Positions 1 through 4,728 of a DNA stretch of 5,210 nt are shown piece after piece. The notes under the pieces were generated by a model. The model ran no database searches. It was not told the origin of the DNA and saw nothing but the letters and a program-made list of their open reading frames with translations. Source of the DNA: CBDTYW01 sp965364735 (GTDB lineage: Bacteria; Actinomycetota; Nitriliruptoria; Nitriliruptorales; Nitriliruptoraceae). The position numbers were made by a program, and so were the translations under genes. Location of the stretch: the NCBI GenBank assembly GCA_965364735.1, contig CBDTYW010000256.1, positions 1 through 5,210 on the forward strand, given 5' to 3'. Within the stretch, counting starts at the first letter, position 1. The number at the start of each line of letters is the position of its first letter.

Positions 1-91
1 TGCGCGACGTCGGCGCGACCAGCGCGGAGCCCGCGCCCGGCAGGCCGCCGTCGAGGGCGACATCGGGGTGAGGGATCGTGGCGGTGCGCAT
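1..91 (-). CDS. 5' end of an unidentified protein-coding gene (runs off the left edge)
   Basis: An ATG at 91 opens a minus-strand frame that stays open through 30 codons to the window edge. It is preceded by a perfect GAGGAG ribosome binding site (105-100) with an 8-base spacer, the best-placed such site in the window; this is the main reason to believe the start. The visible peptide begins MRTATIPHPDVALDGG and continues with small, Pro/Gly/Ala-rich residues. It shows no signal peptide (no hydrophobic stretch after basic residues), no membrane segment and no motif I can assign. The gene lies 148 bases downstream of the methyltransferase gene on the same strand, behind a possible promoter of its own, so it probably starts a separate transcription unit. 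The product is unknown; the rest of the gene outside the window is needed to name it. Confidence 0.6.
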   Translation of the reverse strand, partial: MRTATIPHPDVALDGGLPGAGSALVAPTSR

Positions 92-99
92 GGGCTGGG

Positions 100-105
100 C
101 TCCTC
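100..105 (-). promoter_or_regulatory. Ribosome binding site of the leftmost gene
   Basis: On the minus strand this reads GAGGAG, complementary to the anti-Shine-Dalgarno end of 16S rRNA, and sits 8 bases before the ATG at 91. It supports that start for the gene leaving the left edge. Confidence 0.65.
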
Positions 106-158
106 AGAAGACTACGTGCAGTCAGCATGCCCGCACGGAGAGCGCATATACGTGAACC

Positions 159-187
159 TCAACCGACTTGTGTCCCCTGAAGTTTCC
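159..187 (-). promoter_or_regulatory. Possible ECF-sigma-type promoter
   Basis: On the minus strand, GGAAAC (187-182) is followed after 18 bases by GTTGA (163-159). This resembles the GGAA(C/T)...GTT layout of ECF sigma factor promoters, including the SigR/SigH group of actinobacteria with its roughly 18-base spacer. A start site a few bases downstream would give a leader of about 60 bases before the ATG at 91. The 140-190 stretch is also clearly more AT-rich than its surroundings, including TATATG at 150-145, as expected of a promoter region. Short degenerate motifs occur by chance, and I see no good sigma-70-type -35/-10 pair, so this is suggestive only. Confidence 0.3.
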
Positions 188-221
188 GTCTGCGGAGCCG
201 AACGGCCACTGTCCGCACCCG

Positions 222-231
222 GCCCCGGGGC
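222..231 (-). other. Perfect GC palindrome just after the methyltransferase gene
   Basis: GCCCCGGGGC is a perfect 10-base palindrome 9 bases past the methyltransferase stop codon. On the minus-strand transcript the flanks GUCUG and CGGAC can also pair (one G-U), giving a larger imperfect stem around it. There is no following U run, so it could be an untypical GC-hairpin terminator of the high-GC kind or simply base composition. Confidence 0.25.
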
Positions 232-239
232 TCAGACCC

Positions 240-1058
240 TCAGCGGCGACGCGCCAGGACCAGCAGCTCAGGGTCGTCGAGCGCGAGCGATGTCGCGTCG
301 TAGCGCCCCGGCTCCGCACCGACGACGCGCTCCACGTCCGCCCCCGCCCAGTCAGCGAGTCGACGGATCTCCCCGACGGTGTAGGCCGTCGTCCACATGT
401 CGAAGCGTCGCACCTCGCCGTCCGGTCCATGCACGTCCGGACGATGGTGCATCACCCCGAGGACCGGATCGAAGTGGTCTCCGGGAGCGAGATGACGAGC
501 GGCGAACAGCGCATGGAAGGCCGTGAAGACCACCGGAGCACCGGGCCGGACCGCATCGACCAGCCCCCGCAGGACCTCCGGGTCACCCGCCGGCGACGTA
601 CCGAACGCTCCCTGGCAGAGCGTCCACGCGACGTCGAACAGCCCGTGCTCGGCCGCGACCGCCGCGAGGTCGCGGCGCGCGTCTGCGACGAGGAACTGGG
701 TGGTCGCGTCGCCGTCATCGGCCTCGTGGGCTGCGGTGGCGGCCGCGATCAGGCCCGGCGAGACGTCGACTCCCACGCCACCGATGCCCTGCGCCGCGAG
801 CGCCCGGAGGTGCCGGCCGTCCCCGCATCCGACGTCCAGGACGCGGTCGCCTGGCGTCAGCCCCGTCAGCGCGACCAGCGCCGCGACCTCGCCCGTGGTC
901 CCCAGCGCGAAGGCGTTGCGGCGGTAGTCAGCGCCCTGGAAGTCGCCGATCTCGACGTAGTACGCGGTGGCGTCCTCGGACGGGATCGGCGGGGCGTCGA
1001 CCGCCCGGTCCTCGTGGTCACGCCACGACGACCCGAGCTTGCCGTTCCCGGAGGCCAT
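240..1058 (-). CDS. Class I SAM-dependent methyltransferase, substrate unknown
   Basis: This 272-residue cytosolic protein has a Rossmann-fold methyltransferase core. Motif I, VLDVGCGDG, lies at residues 73-81 and binds S-adenosylmethionine. GVDVS at 96-100 follows, where D98 is the usual acidic residue at the end of strand 2 that holds the ribose hydroxyls. VADAR at 124-128 fits motif II, and FDVAWTLCQGAFG at 141-153 the strand-4 region. An N-terminal block at about 33-54 (YYVEIGDFQG, then YRRNAFALG) precedes the core and looks family-specific. The C-terminal part (about 180-272) is rich in His and acidic residues and probably forms the substrate lid. I chose the ATG at 1058, not the in-frame ATG at 1091, because it overlaps the stop codon of the CCA gene by one base (TGATG), a classic coupled restart; the earlier start would add 11 Pro/Gly/Arg residues overlapping that gene. 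No motif identifies the substrate as tRNA, protein or small molecule. The fold assignment is firm; a role linked to tRNA is only an inference from the coupling. Confidence 0.9.
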   Translation of the reverse strand: MASGNGKLGSSWRDHEDRAVDAPPIPSEDATAYYVEIGDFQGADYRRNAFALGTTGEVAALVALTGLTPGDRVLDVGCGDGRHLRALAAQGIGGVGVDVSPGLIAAATAAHEADDGDATTQFLVADARRDLAAVAAEHGLFDVAWTLCQGAFGTSPAGDPEVLRGLVDAVRPGAPVVFTAFHALFAARHLAPGDHFDPVLGVMHHRPDVHGPDGEVRRFDMWTTAYTVGEIRRLADWAGADVERVVGAEPGRYDATSLALDDPELLVLARRR

Positions 1059-2431
1059 CAGCCCGCCGCGGCCCGGCGGCGGTCGAGCCACCAGACCGTC
1101 ACGGCGTCCTCCGCCTCGGAGACGCTCATGGCGCCGCGCTGAAGCCGCATGTCGGTCAGGTGCGCGATCGCCTCGCCGATCTGTGGCCCCGGCGGGATGC
1201 CGAGCAGGCGCATGACCGCGCCACCGTCGAGCGGCGGCGACAGGTCGTCGAGCTCGCCCGCGTCGGCGAGGTAGCGGCGCAGGTCCTCGTGGACGCCGAG
1301 GTGCAGCTCGGCGGTCTCACCGGCCGCCTCGAGGACCGCCAGGACCGCGAGGACGTCCGCCTCCCGCTCACCAGCGTCGTGGGTCAGCTTGCGGACCCGT
1401 CCCGGGTTCCACGGCTCCTCCAACGTCAGCTCGCTGAGGACACCGCGGACGATCTGCGCGGTCGTCGCGACCGCCCGGATGGTCGCGTTGGAGCAGGTCA
1501 GGGCGCGTAGACGCTCCTGAACCGCTGCGTCATCGTTGCTGGTCGGATCATCGACGGCCAGGAGCGTCCACGCCACGATCGCCGGGTCCTGGGCCCCGGC
1601 GGCGGTCCGCAGCAGCGGAGCGACGCTGACGCGTCGGCGGATGCGACGGATCCGGTCCGCCGACTCCGCGGAGTCGGCCGCAAGCGCCCCGAAGCCGGGG
1701 AGGTGCCCGATCAGGCCGGTCTCGACGAGGACGCGGAACCCGTCGGCCGGGTGGGTGCCGACCAGGAGCTTCTCGAGCTCGACGCGGATCCGCTCGGCGC
1801 TGATGTGCTCGAGCTGGTCGGCCATCTCGGTCGCGGCAGCGCGGGTCGCGTCCTCGGGCGTGAAGCCGAGCGTCGAGGCGAACCGGGCGAGGCGCAGCAT
1901 CCGCAGCGGGTCGTCGCCGAAGGACTGCTCGGGCGCGACGGGGGTACGCAGGACGCGGCGCTCGAGGTCCGCCGCACCGTCGAACCGGTCGACGAGCTCC
2001 CCGGTGCTGGCGTCCATGGCGAGCGCGTTCACGGTGAAGTCCCGGCGCGAGAGGTCCTGCTCCAGGCTCTCGCCCCACGCGACCTCGGGATGCCGCGAAC
2101 CCGTCGTGTAGACGTCGCTGCGGTAGGTCGTGATCTCGATCTGCACACCATGACGCTCGGCCGAGACGGTCCCGAACGCGGCCCCCGTGAGCCAGATCAC
2201 GCCGGCCCAGCCACCCAGCAGCTCCTCCGTGCGCTCCGGCGTCGCAGAGGTCGCGAAGTCGAGGTCGACGTCGACGTCGCGGCCGAGCATGCGGTCACGG
2301 ACGGCGCCTCCGACGAGGAAGAGCTCCGCGCCAGCGTCGGCGAAACGCGCCCCGAGCTCCCGGATCATCGGGTGGTCCGCGCACAGCGACGCGAGCTTCG
2401 CGTCCACGCCCTCACCGTCCACCCCGACCAT
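1058..2431 (-). CDS. cca: CCA tRNA nucleotidyltransferase (class II), HD motif not conserved
   Basis: It adds or repairs the 3'-terminal CCA of tRNAs from CTP and ATP, without a nucleic acid template, in the cytoplasm. The 457-residue protein shows the class II motifs in order. Motif A runs from LVGGAVRD (39-46) to DLDFAT (56-61), with metal-binding D56 and D58. Motif B is RRDFTVNA (129-136). The nucleotide-selecting (E/D)DxxR motif appears as DDPLR (173-177). Motif E follows at about 209-223 (HISAERIRVELEKLL). Near the C-terminus MRLLGIPPGP (407-416) and an MRLQRG segment (428-433) match the tail of actinobacterial homologues. Those homologues usually carry an HD phosphohydrolase domain in between. 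Here the expected LLHDIGKP-like segment reads LLAVDDPTSN (290-299), and the preceding His-rich motif is also missing. The ATG at 2431 directly abuts AAGG, too close for a normal ribosome binding site. GTG at 2407 has GGTGAGG only 2 bases ahead, so the start is uncertain by about 8 residues. The stop overlaps the methyltransferase start. Confidence 0.93.
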   Translation of the reverse strand: MVGVDGEGVDAKLASLCADHPMIRELGARFADAGAELFLVGGAVRDRMLGRDVDVDLDFATSATPERTEELLGGWAGVIWLTGAAFGTVSAERHGVQIEITTYRSDVYTTGSRHPEVAWGESLEQDLSRRDFTVNALAMDASTGELVDRFDGAADLERRVLRTPVAPEQSFGDDPLRMLRLARFASTLGFTPEDATRAAATEMADQLEHISAERIRVELEKLLVGTHPADGFRVLVETGLIGHLPGFGALAADSAESADRIRRIRRRVSVAPLLRTAAGAQDPAIVAWTLLAVDDPTSNDDAAVQERLRALTCSNATIRAVATTAQIVRGVLSELTLEEPWNPGRVRKLTHDAGEREADVLAVLAVLEAAGETAELHLGVHEDLRRYLADAGELDDLSPPLDGGAVMRLLGIPPGPQIGEAIAHLTDMRLQRGAMSVSEAEDAVTVWWLDRRRAAAG

Positions 2432-2526
2432 CCTTCACACCCGCACCGCGTCAGCCTGTGACGAACCGTACTCAGGCAACGTCGACGGAGCGGCTTCCGC
2501 CCACCCCGAGCGCCACATGACGGGGG

Positions 2527-2553
2527 CGGCTCACCCGTGCGTCGAGCCGGGTG
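2527..2553 (-). terminator. Weak GC hairpin(s) after the NDH-2 gene
   Basis: Just past the NDH-2 stop codon two mutually exclusive 6-base stems can form: CGGCTC/GAGCCG (2527-2532 with 2544-2549) and CACCCG/CGGGTG (2532-2537 with 2548-2553). Neither is followed by a U tract on the minus-strand transcript, so terminator function is doubtful. The rest of the 125-base gap (2432-2556) before the CCA gene holds no open frame, RNA gene or convincing promoter that I can see, so whether the NDH-2 and CCA genes are cotranscribed is open. Confidence 0.25.
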
Positions 2554-2556
2554 GAC

Positions 2557-4092
2557 TCACGCGGTGCGGGTCGCGAGGTCTTCCAGGATCAGGTCGGCTT
2601 TGGTCCCGTCGGCGTCGAGCGCCTCGAACAGGGTGGCGAGGTCGACCTCGGTGGGGTCGAGGATCATGCGGGATCCACGGTCGTAGGTGAGGTGGTTCCA
2701 GCCCCAGTTCACCAGCGTCGAAGCGCGGTTGCGCCAGCCGACGAGGAACACGATGTGCACGCCCAGCCAGGCGGTCCAGGCGGGGAAGCCCGACAGGTGG
2801 ATGCCGCCGGGGAGCTCCGCGACGGCGTCGTTGCGCCCGATCGTGGCCATGATCCCCTTGTCGATGTAGCGGAACGGACCGGGGCCGGCGGAGTCGGTGG
2901 CGTCGGCGACGATGACCTCGGCGACGTGACGGCCCTGCTGCATCGCGACGGGGCTGAGCTGCGGGAGCAGGTTGCCGTCGTTGCCCGCGGCTGCGGCGAG
3001 GTCCCCGACGACGAAGACGTCGTGTGCCCCGTCGACGTCGGCGCTGACCCGCAGGTCGGAGCCGACCGGGATGCGGCCACCGGCGTCACCGGCGAGCCCG
3101 ATGGCATCGGCGAGCGGGTTGGCGCGGACACCGGCTGCCCAGACGACGGTCCGGGTCGGGATGCGAGCGCCGTCCTCGAGGGTCACCGCGTCCGGCTCGA
3201 CCTCTCGGACGCCGACGCCGAGGCGAAGCTCCACGCCCCGCTCCTCGAGCGCCTTCACGGTGGCCCGCTGGGAGTCCTTGGAGTACGCGGACAGGAGGTT
3301 GTCGGAGGGGTCGGCGAGGATGACGCGGACGGGGGCCTCCTCCAGCGACGGGTGGTCGCGGCGCAGCACCATCGAGGTCAGCTCGGCGATCGCTCCGGCC
3401 ATCTCGACGCCGGTCGGGCCGCCACCGGCCACGACGAAGGTGAGCCCGCCGCCGAAGCGCAGGTCGTCGTCACGCTCGACGCGCTCGAACAGGGTCAGGA
3501 TGTGGTTGCGCATCGTGACAGCGTCGGAGAGCGACTTCAGGGGGAACGCGTGCTCCGCGACCCCGGTGATGCCGAAGTCGGCGCTGATCGCCCCGGCGGC
3601 CAGAACGAGCCGGTCGTAGGCGAGCACGCTGCCGTCCTCGAGCGTGAGGGTGTGCGCGGCGAGGTCGGCGTCGACGACGGTGCCGAGGCGGAAGGTCACG
3701 TCCGGGTTGGCACGCACGACGTTGCGGATGCTGTGGCCGATGTCCTGCGGGTCAAGGCCCGCGGTGGCCACCTGGTAGAGCAGCGGCTGGAAGAGGTGGT
3801 AGTTGTGCCGGTCGAGCAGCGTCACCCGGACGTTGGCGTGGTCGGCGTGGTTGGCGAGCACCTGTGCGACCTGGAGCCCTGCGAACCCCGCCCCGACGAC
3901 CACGACGTGGATCTCCGTCGACGGGTCACGGTCGACCATCTGGCGGGTGAGCTTGCGGACGAGCTGCTCGGCGCTGGGCACGTCGAGCGCGGTGGCCGGG
4001 CTCATGAAGGCGTTGACGATCGACGCCCCGAGGCCGAGGGCAGCCATCGGGGGGCGCAGCGGGAGGGCGGCAAGACGTTGGAGCGAGATCAC
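2557..4092 (-). CDS. ndh: NAD(P)/FAD-dependent oxidoreductase, type II NADH dehydrogenase (NDH-2) family
   Basis: Members oxidise NADH and pass electrons through FAD to membrane quinone without pumping protons. With the chosen GTG start the protein is 511 residues. The FAD site GAGFAGL lies at 67-73 and the family signature HNYHLFQPLLYQVA at 96-109. The NADH-binding fold has GGGPTGVEM at 223-231, and the next strand ends in Asp (VILAD), which favours NADH over NADPH. WAAGVRANP (318-326) and the second FAD motif VVGDLAA (361-367) follow. The C-terminal segment around 435-456 (GFPAWTAWLGVHIVFLVG...) is hydrophobic and aromatic and should anchor the protein to the inner face of the membrane. The GTG at 4092 is preferred because AGGAA sits 8 bases ahead; the ATG at 4149 has no such site and precedes a hairpin. 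The FAD fold starts only near residue 60, whereas NDH-2 enzymes usually begin almost at it. The quinone-site motif AQxAxQ reads SPVAMQ. The family assignment is firm; true NDH-2 activity is likely, not certain. Confidence 0.9.
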   Translation of the reverse strand: MISLQRLAALPLRPPMAALGLGASIVNAFMSPATALDVPSAEQLVRKLTRQMVDRDPSTEIHVVVVGAGFAGLQVAQVLANHADHANVRVTLLDRHNYHLFQPLLYQVATAGLDPQDIGHSIRNVVRANPDVTFRLGTVVDADLAAHTLTLEDGSVLAYDRLVLAAGAISADFGITGVAEHAFPLKSLSDAVTMRNHILTLFERVERDDDLRFGGGLTFVVAGGGPTGVEMAGAIAELTSMVLRRDHPSLEEAPVRVILADPSDNLLSAYSKDSQRATVKALEERGVELRLGVGVREVEPDAVTLEDGARIPTRTVVWAAGVRANPLADAIGLAGDAGGRIPVGSDLRVSADVDGAHDVFVVGDLAAAAGNDGNLLPQLSPVAMQQGRHVAEVIVADATDSAGPGPFRYIDKGIMATIGRNDAVAELPGGIHLSGFPAWTAWLGVHIVFLVGWRNRASTLVNWGWNHLTYDRGSRMILDPTEVDLATLFEALDADGTKADLILEDLATRTA

Positions 4093-4099
4093 GGAGCAG

Positions 4100-4104
4100 T
4101 TCCT
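4100..4104 (-). promoter_or_regulatory. Ribosome binding site deciding the NDH-2 start
   Basis: On the minus strand this reads AGGAA; the AGGA core ends 8 bases before a GTG at 4092. No comparable site precedes the in-frame ATG codons at 4149, 4047 or 4005, so it is the basis for choosing the GTG start. Confidence 0.55.
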
Positions 4105-4118
4105 GGCAGGGAGGTCTG

Positions 4119-4135
4119 CAGGGCGCAACGCCCTG
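4119..4135 (-). other. Perfect hairpin in the NDH-2 leader
   Basis: CAGGGCG and CGCCCTG form a perfect 7-base stem around a 3-base loop, ending 26 bases before the GTG at 4092 and 14 bases before its ribosome binding site. A second small stem, CCCGC/GCGGG (4151-4155 with 4160-4164), and a GGCG/CGCC stem (4166-4169 with 4173-4176) lie just upstream in the transcript. They could be a U-less terminator for alkA-ogt or a structured leader of the NDH-2 gene; the sequence does not decide between these. Confidence 0.35.
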
Positions 4136-4184
4136 ACGGGTTGGAGCATGCCCGCGCGTGCGGGTGGCGAACCGCCCCGGCACG

Positions 4185-4210
4185 AGGTTCGGCGTCAGGT
4201 TCGGCGTCAG
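4185..4210 (-). repeat. 12-base tandem duplication at the ogt stop codon
   Basis: The 12-mer AGGTTCGGCGTC (plus-strand reading) occurs twice head to tail at 4185-4196 and 4197-4208, and the next two bases (AG) continue the repeat. The period is a multiple of three, so the ogt stop TGA (4209-4207) recurs in frame at 4197-4195, giving tandem stops. It looks like a recent slippage duplication. Confidence 0.8.
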
Positions 4211-4728
4211 AACAGCGATTGCGCGGTGCCTGCGGTGGCGCGCTCGTGGTCGAGCAGCCAGCGCTTGGCGTCCAACCCTGCTGCGAAGCCGGTGAGCTCG
4301 CCGGTCGCGCCGATCACCCGGTGGCACGGGACGATCACCGAGATCGGGTTGCGCCCGTTCGCCGCCCCGATCGCACGGACGGCGGTGGGGCGGCCGATGC
4401 GGGCTGCCTGCTCGCCGTAGGTCGCCGTCTCGCCGTACGGGATCGTGCGCAGCGCTGTCCACGCGTCCTGCTGGAACTCGGTGCCGACCGGGTCGAGCGG
4501 GACGTCGAAGTCTCGGCGGTCCCCCGCGAAGTACTCGTCGAGCTGGGCCCGCGCCGCGGCGAGGACCGGGTGGTCGGCGCCGTCGACGGTGTCGTCGGTG
4601 AACGCGACGTTCGCGCGCTTCGGGTCGTCGCGCGGCCACAAGACCGCGCGCAGCCCGTCGTCGGACGCAACGAGCGTCAGCTCACCGACCGGCGAGTCCA
4701 TGACCGTGCGATACAGGATCGTCGTCAT
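4207..4728 (-). CDS. ogt: Methylated-DNA--[protein]-cysteine S-methyltransferase (O6-alkylguanine-DNA alkyltransferase)
   Basis: This suicide DNA-repair protein transfers alkyl groups from O6-alkylguanine (and O4-alkylthymine) to its own cysteine. It has 173 residues, normal for the Ogt type. The active site PCHRV lies at 134-138 with acceptor C135 and neighbouring H136. The helix-turn-helix part includes TYGEQAARIG (103-112), where Y104 matches the conserved nucleotide-flipping Tyr. R118 in AVRAIGAANGRNP is the expected arginine finger and N127 the conserved Asn hinge. LLDHE (158-162) provides the buried Glu (E162) of the Cys-His-Glu relay. The N-terminal domain (MTTILYRTVMDSPVGELTLV...) matches the Ogt fold start. 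The ATG at 4728 overlaps the alkA stop (ATGA) and has GGGAGG 7 bases ahead; a longer in-frame reading to 4857 would run deep into alkA and has no family similarity. With alkA it forms an alkylation-damage unit, as in other actinobacteria. All key residues are present, so function is highly likely. Confidence 0.96.
   Translation of the reverse strand: MTTILYRTVMDSPVGELTLVASDDGLRAVLWPRDDPKRANVAFTDDTVDGADHPVLAAARAQLDEYFAGDRRDFDVPLDPVGTEFQQDAWTALRTIPYGETATYGEQAARIGRPTAVRAIGAANGRNPISVIVPCHRVIGATGELTGFAAGLDAKRWLLDHERATAGTAQSLF

Noticed and set aside
145..162. TTGAGG and TATATG on the minus strand as a sigma-70-type promoter
   Set aside because: The two hexamers are only about 6 bases apart, far from the 16-18 needed, and no other -35-like hexamer stands at the right distance from TATATG.
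168..1142. A 324-codon plus-strand frame antisense to the methyltransferase
   Set aside because: It is an Arg-rich low-complexity translation, while the opposite strand has a complete SAM-binding fold; judged a GC-driven shadow.
1703..2461. A 252-codon plus-strand frame antisense to the CCA gene
   Set aside because: It has the same compositional bias and no motifs; the minus strand carries all the class II nucleotidyltransferase motifs.
4093..4149. Start of the NDH-2 protein at the ATG at 4149
   Set aside because: No ribosome binding site precedes it and a perfect hairpin lies just after it; the GTG at 4092 has AGGAA at good spacing.
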